A stretch of 7,045 nt of DNA from Lachnospiraceae bacterium (GTDB taxonomy: Bacteria; Bacillota; Clostridia; Lachnospirales; Lachnospiraceae), in the NCBI GenBank assembly GCA_017651385.1, contig JAGCCY010000254.1, positions 1 to 7,045 of the forward strand, written 5' to 3'. Under the pieces are notes generated by a model. That model had not been told where the DNA came from. It searched no databases and saw nothing but the letters and a program-made list of their open reading frames with translations. Numbering within the stretch: position 1 is the stretch's first letter; each line of letters starts with the position of its first letter. The translations under genes and the position numbers were made by a program. Below, in pieces: positions 1 to 6,212 of the stretch.

Positions 1-1491
1 AACGAGCCTAAAGTATTAAACCTTCTTGATATGCTTAAGTATTATTTAAAGCATCAGGAAGAAGTTATCACAAGACGTACAAAATACGATCTCAATAAGG
101 CAGAAGAAAGAGACCATATTTTGCAGGGATTGCTCATCGCACTTGATAATATCGATGAAGTCATAAGTATTATCCGTGCAAGTGCCAATACCCAGGAAGC
201 AAAGGATTCATTAATAGCAAGATTTAACCTTTCCGATGCGCAGGCTCAGGCGATCGTGGACATGAGACTCCGCGCCCTGACAGGTCTGGAAAGAGAAAAG
301 CTTGAAACGGAGCATGAGCAGTTAGTTAAGCTCATTGCCGAATTAAAAGCGATCCTGGCCGATGAAAAGCTGTTACTCGGTGTTATCAAGACCGAGATCA
401 CAGATATTGCCGCAAAATACGGCGATGACAGAAGAAGTATCATCGGTCCCGATGATTATGATTTTGTGGACGAGGATATGATCCCCGATGAAAACGTTGT
501 TATAGCATGTACAAATCTTGGCTATATCAAGCGTATGACAGTCGACAATTTCCGTGCACAGAACAGAGGCGGAGTCGGGATCACGGGCATTAAGCCCATA
601 GATGAAGATTTTACAAGAGATCTTCTTATGACCAATACTCACGGATACATAGTGTTCTTTACCAATATGGGAAGAGCTTATAAGCTTAAGGTTTATGAGA
701 TACCCGAAGCGAGCCGTACCGCAAGGGGCACCGCTATGGTAAATCTTTTACAGCTTAATCCCGGCGAAAAGGTCAATGCGATCATCCCGATCGATGAATT
801 TTCGGATGACAAGTGTCTTTTCATGGTCACCAAAAAGGGTATCATCAAAAAGACTCCGCTTATAGAGTTTGCGAATATCCGTAAAAACGGACTTAATGCA
901 ATTTCCTTAAGAGACGATGACAGACTTATCGAAGTTAAGACCACAACCCACAACGACAAGGTATTTATCGTTACCAGAAAGGGTATGTGTATCGAATTCG
1001 ATGAAGCAGAAGCAAGACCTTTGGGCCGTACCGCAATGGGTGTAAGAGGTATCGATCTTAATAAAGACGATGATGTAATAGGTATGCAATTGGATCATCA
1101 GGGCGATTCGCTTTTATTCGTATCCGAAAACGGTATAGGTAAAAGAACGGCACTTGAAGATTTCAGACTTCAGCATCGTGGCGGAAAGGGACTTAAATGC
1201 TACAAGATAACCGAGAAAACCGGTGAGCTAGTAGGTGTTAAGGCTGTTACCGACGATCATGAGATCATGATGATCACAAATACCGGCGTGATCATTCAGA
1301 TAAGAATGAACGAAGTCAACCAGTACAGCCGTATTACTTCAGGTGTCAAGCTTATGAATATCCGTGATGAAAACGTCAAAGTAGCAAAGATCGCAAAGGT
1401 AAGGACCGGTCTTGGTCTTTCCGAAGACTTCGGTGATGACGAAGACATTGAAGACGGTTCCGGTGAAGAAGAGGATACAACCGAAGAATAA
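1..1491 (+). CDS. gyrA: DNA gyrase subunit A, C-terminal part (5' truncated by window edge)
   Basis: Breakage-reunion subunit of the type II topoisomerase that introduces negative supercoils; it acts as A2B2 with GyrB on the chromosome. The reading frame is open from base 1 (N-E-P-K-V-L-N-L-L-D), so the ATG at 31 is internal, and 496 codons are present. By family comparison about 340 N-terminal residues, including the catalytic tyrosine and winged helix, lie upstream. Visible parts, in window codons, are the end of the tower and arm, the dimer-gate segment SDAQAQAIVDMRLRALTGLE (about 78-97), a coiled-coil helix (about 97-125), and then the six-bladed beta-pinwheel C-terminal domain (about 163-465). 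The blade-1 box reads QNRGGVG (559-579), while a later blade carries QHRGGKG (1171-1191). The protein ends in a strongly acidic tail. GyrA is preferred over ParC because of the RGG boxes and the EIPEASRTARGTAMVNLLQL segment. The gene stops at TAA just before a terminator. Confidence 0.96.
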   Translation, partial: NEPKVLNLLDMLKYYLKHQEEVITRRTKYDLNKAEERDHILQGLLIALDNIDEVISIIRASANTQEAKDSLIARFNLSDAQAQAIVDMRLRALTGLEREKLETEHEQLVKLIAELKAILADEKLLLGVIKTEITDIAAKYGDDRRSIIGPDDYDFVDEDMIPDENVVIACTNLGYIKRMTVDNFRAQNRGGVGITGIKPIDEDFTRDLLMTNTHGYIVFFTNMGRAYKLKVYEIPEASRTARGTAMVNLLQLNPGEKVNAIIPIDEFSDDKCLFMVTKKGIIKKTPLIEFANIRKNGLNAISLRDDDRLIEVKTTTHNDKVFIVTRKGMCIEFDEAEARPLGRTAMGVRGIDLNKDDDVIGMQLDHQGDSLLFVSENGIGKRTALEDFRLQHRGGKGLKCYKITEKTGELVGVKAVTDDHEIMMITNTGVIIQIRMNEVNQYSRITSGVKLMNIRDENVKVAKIAKVRTGLGLSEDFGDDEDIEDGSGEEEDTTEE

Positions 1492-1510
1492 AGTTAAAAG
1501 AACAAATAAT

Positions 1511-1550
1511 AAAACCTCCGAAGGATCAAACCTTCGGAGGTTTTTGTTTT
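1511..1550. terminator. Bidirectional intrinsic terminator shared by gyrA and the convergent carboxypeptidase gene
   Basis: A perfect 10-bp stem, CCTCCGAAGG (1515-1524) paired with CCTTCGGAGG (1531-1540), closes a 6-nt loop. On the + strand it is followed by TTTTTGTTTT. On the - strand it is followed by a T-rich run (TTTTATTATTTG), because A residues precede the left arm. It lies 19 nt after the gyrA stop and immediately after the stop of the opposing gene (1549), so it most likely ends transcription from both sides. Confidence 0.93.
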
Positions 1551-2949
1551 ACTTAAATTTTCTTCGTTTTCTGGATTCACGTAAGATATATTTTCTTCTT
1601 CTTGCAAAATGAAAACTGTTCACTATCCTTTTTATGATCAGGATGATCACCAGGACACCGGCGATTATCGCAATGACTTTTACAATGGTATTGATATAAA
1701 TAAATATCGGTTTTTCTTCTTCGATCACCATAAAAGCATTTTCATCGGTAAAGACAAACGAAGTTTCATCGTGCCTGTCGACTATCAAAGAACCTGAACC
1801 CAGATATTTTCCGTTATAACTGTAATTGATATCCGCAAGTACATTTTCATCGTCGTCTCTGTATGAAAGCTCGCTTGTAAGATCGGAGAAATTACAGTTT
1901 TTGGGCATTATGATCTCGGAAGTCGGATCAAGAGACAGAAAAGAAGAGGAATCTCCGAAAACATCGTAATCGGTCTTAAAGAACTGTTCATCCTTTAAAT
2001 CGTATTTTGTCTCATAATCGGCTACCTTGACCTTACTGAAGTTGTTAAAGCCGTAATTAAATAGTGCCAGAGTATCTTCGTACTGATAAGGCGTTTCCTG
2101 TTCCATAACAACGCAGATAAGTCTCATTCCGTTTCTTTCCGCACATGATACGAGAACCTGCCTTGATTCATCCGTAAAACCGGTCTTGGAACCCACAAGT
2201 CCTTCACAATTATATCCGCCGTTTAAGAAATAGTTTTTGGAAGCAAGATATATATCGTCGGGCTGCGTATCGGTAGGATACCAGTGATAGATCCTGGTTC
2301 TCGACATTTTGGCAAGAAGTTCGTTTTTAAAAAATTCGCGTCCCATCAAAGCCAGGTCATAAGCACTTGTATAGTGATTTTCATCGGTATAACCGTGGGC
2401 GTTGTTAAAATGGGTATCCACACAGCCGAGTTCTTTGGCTCTTTCATTCATAAGATCCACAAACGAAGAAATGTCGCCGCTTACATATTCCGCAACGGCG
2501 TTCGACACCTCATTGGCGGAAAGAACAAGGATACCGTAAAGACAGTCTTCCAAAGTCATTGATTCTCCGGCGTCCATACCCATATTTGAAGAATCCCAGG
2601 AAACCGAATAAACCGCATCGACGGAAAAATCGACCATATCGCTTAAGCTCGCGCCTTCTTTTTCCAGGGCGAGCAGACAGGTCATAAGCTTTGTGGTGCT
2701 GGCGGGATACATTTTGTCATGGATGTTTTTTTCGTAAAGGATGATGCCGGTATCGGCATCCATTAAGATCGCGGAAGCGGAGCCTATTGCGGGTCCTTCA
2801 GGCCAGTTTTCGATCTGATTGGACTGAACGGGCCAGCTTTTTCGCTCTTCCATGTCTTCAAGATAATCCGCATAGGCGGGGATGCAATTTATGTATGAAA
2901 TTATTAATATAAGTAAACCCGATAAAAGGTGAATCAGTCTTTTTTTCAC
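1549..2949 (-). CDS. D-alanyl-D-alanine carboxypeptidase (S11 family, DacA/DacF-like penicillin-binding protein)
   Basis: A 466-residue serine D,D-carboxypeptidase that trims the terminal D-Ala from peptidoglycan pentapeptides outside the cytoplasmic membrane and so limits cross-linking. All three active-site motifs are present: STTK (Ser84, Lys87), SAN (144-146) and KTG (255-257). The FNNAHGYTDE segment (181-190) is also typical of the family. An N-terminal signal peptide (hydrophobic core about 8-22) has a probable cleavage site after Ala-Tyr-Ala (25-27). A beta-rich second domain (about 300-400) follows the catalytic domain. A transmembrane helix (about 416-440) and a very basic tail then anchor the C-terminus, instead of the amphipathic helix of classical PBP5. 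The start is GTG at 2949, chosen because GGAGG sits 6 nt upstream and a normal signal peptide follows. It is monocistronic, convergent with gyrA and divergent from the symporter. The dacA or dacF name is not resolved here. Confidence 0.94.
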   Translation of the reverse strand: MKKRLIHLLSGLLILIISYINCIPAYADYLEDMEERKSWPVQSNQIENWPEGPAIGSASAILMDADTGIILYEKNIHDKMYPASTTKLMTCLLALEKEGASLSDMVDFSVDAVYSVSWDSSNMGMDAGESMTLEDCLYGILVLSANEVSNAVAEYVSGDISSFVDLMNERAKELGCVDTHFNNAHGYTDENHYTSAYDLALMGREFFKNELLAKMSRTRIYHWYPTDTQPDDIYLASKNYFLNGGYNCEGLVGSKTGFTDESRQVLVSCAERNGMRLICVVMEQETPYQYEDTLALFNYGFNNFSKVKVADYETKYDLKDEQFFKTDYDVFGDSSSFLSLDPTSEIIMPKNCNFSDLTSELSYRDDDENVLADINYSYNGKYLGSGSLIVDRHDETSFVFTDENAFMVIEEEKPIFIYINTIVKVIAIIAGVLVIILIIKRIVNSFHFARRRKYILRESRKRRKFK

Positions 2950-2955
2950 AGAATT

Positions 2956-2960
2956 CCTCC
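2956..2960 (-). promoter_or_regulatory. Shine-Dalgarno GGAGG fixing the GTG start of the carboxypeptidase gene
   Basis: On the - strand GGAGG is followed by 6 nt (AATTCT) and then GTG AAA AAA. Ideal spacing supports GTG at 2949-2947 as the true start; there is no in-frame ATG that would keep the signal peptide intact. Confidence 0.85.
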
Positions 2961-2989
2961 GACTTTAACCATTCTACAACATTTTTTCG

Positions 2990-3018
2990 TTGACATGAAG
3001 AGTATTTATATGTATATT
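2990..3018 (+). promoter_or_regulatory. Sigma-A-type promoter for the symporter-trmB transcript
   Basis: A perfect -35 hexamer TTGACA (2990-2995) is separated by 17 bp from TATATT (3013-3018), a 5/6 match to the -10 consensus. The predicted transcription start is near 3025, giving a leader of about 75 nt before the ATG at 3101. The start falls at the edge of a dyad symmetry described separately. No equally good - strand promoter for the divergent gene was found. Confidence 0.82.
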
Positions 3019-3024
3019 TTATTT

Positions 3025-3050
3025 TAACAATTTAATCCATTAAAGTGTTA
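3025..3050. repeat. Imperfect 26-bp dyad symmetry at the predicted symporter transcription start (candidate operator or 5' hairpin)
   Basis: The left half is TAACA-a-TTTAAT and the right half is ATTAAA-g-TGTTA, flanking a central CC (3037-3038). Eleven of twelve position pairs are complementary, and the only mismatch is A3030/G3045. The element starts at about +1 of the predicted transcript. As DNA it could bind a dimeric regulator that blocks the promoter. As RNA it could form a 5'-terminal stem-loop. It matches no operator consensus that I can name with confidence. Confidence 0.6.
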
Positions 3051-3088
3051 TCAGGGAGAGAGGCAGTAGCACGAGAATTTTGTAGTTG

Positions 3089-3095
3089 AGAGGAG
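3089..3095 (+). promoter_or_regulatory. Shine-Dalgarno AGAGGAG deciding the symporter start at 3101
   Basis: AGAGGAG lies 5 nt before ATG 3101. The frame is open back to a TTG at 3086, but that codon precedes the ribosome binding site, and using it would place the Shine-Dalgarno sequence inside the gene. The ATG start is therefore preferred. Confidence 0.85.
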
Positions 3096-3100
3096 ATAGT

Positions 3101-4636
3101 ATGGAAAAGTTTCTTGAAAATGTGACGTCGATAAACGACACGATCAACAGCTTTGCGTGGGGTTGGTTTGCAATCATCATGCTCCTTGGAACCGGTGTTA
3201 TCTGCACAGTGATCACCAAATGCTTCCAGATTTCACATTTAAAACATTGGTGGACAAACACCATAGTATCGGTATTTAAAAAGGATACACATCATAATAA
3301 GGATAAGGGAGCGGTTTCGCAGTTTCAGGCTCTTTGCACGGCGCTTGCGGCAACGATCGGAACCGGTAATATCGCCGGTGTTGCGGCAGCCATCTGCGTA
3401 GGCGGACCCGGTGCGGTCTTATGGATGTGGGTCGCTGCATTCTTAGGTATGATGACCAATTATTCCGAAAATATCCTGGGTATATATTTCCGTCGCAAGA
3501 ACTCCGAAAAAGAGTGGTCGGGCGGTCCCATGTACTATTTAAAAGAAGGTCTCGGAAGTTATAAGGGATGCAAAGGCATCGGAAGTGTATTGGCAGTTAT
3601 TTTTGCGATATTTGCAATGCTTGCGGCTTTCGGTATCGGCAACATGGGTCAGATCAACAAGATAACCTTAAATATCCAGTCCGCATTCTTCAGTAACGTT
3701 GATGCCGCAACGATCGGCGGAGTATCGATCGTAAACTGGATCATCGGTTTTGTATTGATGCTCATCGGTGGTTTTATAATACTTGGCGGATTACAGAGAA
3801 TCGCTTCTTTTGCGGAAAGAGTCGTACCGTTTATGGCTATAGTGTACGTGATCGGAGCACTTATCATCATGTTCTGCCATATCGGAAGAATAGGCGAAAT
3901 GTTTGCAGCGATCTTTAGGTTTGCATTCGGTGCAAAGGCTTTGGCCGGCGGTGTTGCGGGTACAGCACTTAAACTTGCCATCAAGAACGGATGCAAGAGA
4001 GGTATCTTTTCAAATGAAGCAGGTCTTGGATCTTCCGTTATGGTACATTCCAATTCAAACGTTATCGAACCCGTTAAGCAGGGTATGTGGGGAATCTTTG
4101 AAGTATTCGCCGATACCATGATCGTGTGTACGATGACGGCTATCGTTGTTTTATCTTCGGGATTTATAAATCTTGAAACGGGTGTTGTGGAAGAAGGCGT
4201 TAACGATGCCACACTTGTCGCAAAGGCATTCGGCAATGTATTCGGTAAAGGCGGAGAGTGGTTTATAGCTTTAGCCGTCCTTCTCTTTGCTTTCACGACC
4301 GTTATGGGATGGTCCCATTACGGATCGAAGGCAGTCGAGTATTTATTCGGAGTAAAGGGTGCCAAGGTTTATAAGGTTATTTTCGTTCTTATGATGATCT
4401 CGGGTGCTGTAATGACTTCGTCGCTTGCATGGGATATTTCCGATACATTCAACGGTCTTATGATGATCCCGAACTTAATAGGTGTATTAAGTCTCACTCC
4501 TTTGGTATATAAGCTTACCAAGAACTATGTGGACAGAAATATAAAGGGTAAGGATGTTAAGCCGATGCTTTCTTTTGACGAAAATGTTCAAAAGGAAATG
4601 GAAGAAAAACTTTTAAAGGCTAAAGAAGAAAATTAG
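3101..4636 (+). CDS. Alanine/glycine:cation (Na+) symporter, AGCS family
   Basis: An integral membrane carrier that takes up small neutral amino acids (alanine, glycine) coupled to sodium entry. The protein is 511 residues from ATG 3101, slightly longer than the usual 450-490. Family hallmarks are the GTGNIAGVAAAI segment (87-98), GGPGAVLWMWVAAFLGM (101-117), which is the family signature region, SGGPMYYL (140-147), and RGIFSNEAGLGSS (300-312). About ten hydrophobic segments are visible, for example 19-39, 161-181, 212-232, 241-260, 386-405 and 424-445. A charged cytoplasmic tail follows residue 471 and ends in a lysine/glutamate-rich helix (about 495-511) that accounts for the extra length. 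The gene has its own near-consensus promoter and a dyad at the transcription start. trmB follows after 4 nt. The exact substrate cannot be read from sequence; alanine or glycine is assigned from the family. Confidence 0.95.
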   Translation: MEKFLENVTSINDTINSFAWGWFAIIMLLGTGVICTVITKCFQISHLKHWWTNTIVSVFKKDTHHNKDKGAVSQFQALCTALAATIGTGNIAGVAAAICVGGPGAVLWMWVAAFLGMMTNYSENILGIYFRRKNSEKEWSGGPMYYLKEGLGSYKGCKGIGSVLAVIFAIFAMLAAFGIGNMGQINKITLNIQSAFFSNVDAATIGGVSIVNWIIGFVLMLIGGFIILGGLQRIASFAERVVPFMAIVYVIGALIIMFCHIGRIGEMFAAIFRFAFGAKALAGGVAGTALKLAIKNGCKRGIFSNEAGLGSSVMVHSNSNVIEPVKQGMWGIFEVFADTMIVCTMTAIVVLSSGFINLETGVVEEGVNDATLVAKAFGNVFGKGGEWFIALAVLLFAFTTVMGWSHYGSKAVEYLFGVKGAKVYKVIFVLMMISGAVMTSSLAWDISDTFNGLMMIPNLIGVLSLTPLVYKLTKNYVDRNIKGKDVKPMLSFDENVQKEMEEKLLKAKEEN

Positions 4637-4640
4637 TATC

Positions 4641-5285
4641 ATGCGTTTAAGAAATATACCGGGCTCAAAAGAAGTAATAGCTGAAAGTGAATATGTGATA
4701 CATGAACCCGAAACCGTAAAAGGAAAATGGAGAAGGCTTTTTGGAAACGAAAAGCCTCTTTTCATTGAAATCGGTATGGGTAAGGGCAGATTTATCATGG
4801 ATATGGCAAAAGCGTATCCGGATATTAATTTTGTAGGGATCGAGAGATATTCAAGCGTTCTTTTACGTGCGCTTCAAAAGATGGATGAGATCGAAGAAAA
4901 GCCCGAAAACATACGATTTATATGTATGGATGCAAAAGATATCCTGGATGTGTTCGATAATGGAGAAGCCGACAGGATATACCTTAATTTTTCGGATCCG
5001 TGGCCCAAGGACAGGCACGCAAAAAGACGTCTTCCTTCAAGGGAATTTCTAAAAAGATTCGACGTTATCTTAAGTAAAGACGGTACTATAGAGTTTAAAA
5101 CGGACAATAAGGAGCTTTTCGATTTTGCGGTTTCGGAGCTTGAACCCGCAGGATGGAAGGCAGATGTCATCACTTACGATCTTCATGCGGACAAAGAACT
5201 TTCCAAAGACAATATTATGACCGAATACGAAGAGAAGTTTTCTTCGATCGGAAATCCCATATGTAAGTATATCATCCGCAGGTAA
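4641..5285 (+). CDS. trmB: tRNA (guanine-N7-)-methyltransferase TrmB
   Basis: A cytoplasmic SAM-dependent enzyme that makes 7-methylguanosine at position 46 in the variable loop of many tRNAs. Its 214 residues are the usual bacterial length, and the MRLRNIPG start is typical of Firmicutes homologues. SAM-binding motif I is FIEIGMGKGRF (41-51). The acidic residue after the second strand is Glu68 (VGIERY), and MDAKD (96-100) follows. The family signature SDPWPKDRHAKRR (118-130) includes the expected catalytic Asp119. KTDN (153-156) and the closing TEYEEKFSSIG (194-204) complete the substrate-binding set. No key residue is missing. The start lies 4 nt after the symporter TAG and has only a weak purine run (AAGAAGAAAA) upstream, so translation probably depends on ribosomes finishing the symporter. 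No terminator is visible after it. Confidence 0.96.
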   Translation: MRLRNIPGSKEVIAESEYVIHEPETVKGKWRRLFGNEKPLFIEIGMGKGRFIMDMAKAYPDINFVGIERYSSVLLRALQKMDEIEEKPENIRFICMDAKDILDVFDNGEADRIYLNFSDPWPKDRHAKRRLPSREFLKRFDVILSKDGTIEFKTDNKELFDFAVSELEPAGWKADVITYDLHADKELSKDNIMTEYEEKFSSIGNPICKYIIRR

Positions 5286-5295
5286 CGGAAAAATC

Positions 5296-5324
5296 TTTAC
5301 ATCCAAAATTTAATATGTTAATAT
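5296..5324 (+). promoter_or_regulatory. Promoter with extended -10 for the amino acid ABC importer operon
   Basis: The -35 hexamer TTTACA (5296-5301, 5/6) is separated by 17 bp from TAATAT (5319-5324, 4/6). The -10 is preceded by TGT (5316-5318), which forms an extended -10 element. The predicted start is near 5331. A short symmetric sequence, CACTAAAGTG (5332-5341), begins there and could be an operator, although its arms are only 4 bp. Confidence 0.65.
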
Positions 5325-5364
5325 GCTATCGCACTAAAGTGATGAAAAAGAGAGGATATCTATT

Positions 5365-6150
5365 ATGAAAAAGTTATTATCAATAATGTTTGCTGCAGTG
5401 CTTGTGTTAAGTTTTGCGGCATGCGGTGCCAAAAATGAAGCGGGTTCAAATAAGTTTATCATGGGTATCGACCCCGAATATCCGCCTTTCAGCTATCTGG
5501 GCGATGACGGCAATTACACCGGTTTTGACGTAGAGATCTGTAAGGCAGCATGCGAAAAGTTAGGTTATGAGTTTGAAGTATTTGAAGTAAACTGGGATGA
5601 AAAGCTTGTACAGCTTGACGCAAAAGAATGCGACTGTGTATGGTCGGGTATGACGATCCTTGACAGTATGAAGGAAGAAGGATATGTGATCTCAGCTCCT
5701 TATTTTGACAATTCTCAGGTTTTACTTGTTAAGGAAGGAAGCGGTATCACATCTTCAAAAGATCTTGCGGGCAAGATCGTGGCAGTACAGTTAGGTACTT
5801 CCGGTGAAGCACTTCTTAACGACGAACTTTCGGATCTTTCGGCAACATTTGAAAGCGTTCTTACATGCGACAGTTTCCTTAAGTGCTTTACAGAACTCGA
5901 CGGCGGTGCAGCCGATGCGGTATTTGTGGATTATCCCGTAGCAGCAAGCTATGTATCGGAGCACGCAGGATTTACGATCCTTGACGAAGAACTCGGCGGA
6001 GAGCAGTACGGTATAGCATTCCGCGCAGGCGATGAAGAGCTTTGCAAAAAGATCGAAGGCGCTGTGGCAGAACTTGTAAAAGACGGAACATATGCAAAGA
6101 TCGCCGCTAAGTATCCCGATATCGTAGACAGTCTTGTATTTCTTAAATAA
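5365..6150 (+). CDS. Amino acid ABC transporter substrate-binding lipoprotein (SBP_bac_3 family)
   Basis: The extracytoplasmic receptor of a polar amino acid importer, tethered to the outer face of the membrane by lipid. The 261-residue protein begins with a lipoprotein signal (MKKLLSIMFAAVLVLSFAAC) with the acylated Cys at 20; the residue at -3 is Phe, where Leu is commoner. The mature part shows family features: DPEYPPFSY (36-44), GFDVEICKA (53-61), SGMTI (94-98), APYF (111-114), QLGTSGEALL (142-151) and DAVFVDYPVAASY (184-196). Asp189 corresponds to the residue that contacts the ligand amino group. The arginine usually found a few residues after the MTI motif is absent (M102, K103). Seven cysteines occur besides Cys20. 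The start is ATG 5365, with AGAGG 9 nt upstream. It is first in the operon, ahead of the permease and ATPase. The ligand cannot be assigned from sequence alone. Confidence 0.93.
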   Translation: MKKLLSIMFAAVLVLSFAACGAKNEAGSNKFIMGIDPEYPPFSYLGDDGNYTGFDVEICKAACEKLGYEFEVFEVNWDEKLVQLDAKECDCVWSGMTILDSMKEEGYVISAPYFDNSQVLLVKEGSGITSSKDLAGKIVAVQLGTSGEALLNDELSDLSATFESVLTCDSFLKCFTELDGGAADAVFVDYPVAASYVSEHAGFTILDEELGGEQYGIAFRAGDEELCKKIEGAVAELVKDGTYAKIAAKYPDIVDSLVFLK

Positions 6151-6181
6151 TCGGTAATATAAAAACAGACAGATCATTCTT

Positions 6182-6212
6182 TTCCCGGAGGTGTATCATG
6201 CGCTTCCGGGAA
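6182..6212 (+). other. Intergenic stem-loop between binding-protein and permease genes
   Basis: TTCCCGGA (6182-6189) pairs perfectly with TCCGGGAA (6205-6212). The helix continues inward through G6190-U6204, G6191-C6203, U6192-G6202, G6193-C6201 and U6194-G6200 to a 5-nt loop, giving 13 pairs in RNA. No U-run follows, so it is unlikely to be a full terminator. In importer operons such hairpins often protect the upstream mRNA and allow more binding protein than permease to be made; that role is an inference here. Confidence 0.7.

Noticed and set aside
2971..3030. Candidate - strand promoters for the carboxypeptidase (TTGTTA at 3030-3025 with AATACT, or TAGAAT at 2976-2971)
   Set aside because: The first pairing has a weak -10 and an 18-bp spacer. 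The second has no -35 and would leave almost no leader before the Shine-Dalgarno sequence. Neither is strong enough to annotate.
3025..3100. Possible glycine riboswitch in the symporter leader (GGGAGAGAGGC near 3054)
   Set aside because: AGCS genes are often under glycine riboswitches and the GAGAG run is suggestive. However, the leader is only about 75 nt, lacks the other conserved aptamer blocks, and has no terminator or anti-terminator.
3086..3100. TTG at 3086 as an upstream in-frame start for the symporter
   Set aside because: The Shine-Dalgarno AGAGGAG lies downstream of this codon and is well placed for ATG 3101.
3649..4296. 215-codon open frame on the - strand inside the symporter gene
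   Set aside because: It is fully antisense to a well-supported membrane protein gene. Its composition (Pro-, Thr- and Ala-rich) is what the reverse of such codons gives, and it has no recognisable motif.
5286..5364. Terminator between trmB and the ABC operon
   Set aside because: No stem followed by a T-run is present. Read-through from the symporter-trmB transcript cannot be excluded.
5791..6177. 128-codon open frame on the - strand covering the end of the binding-protein gene
   Set aside because: It is antisense to a clear coding region, with Cys- and Phe-rich composition expected from a shadow frame and no family resemblance.
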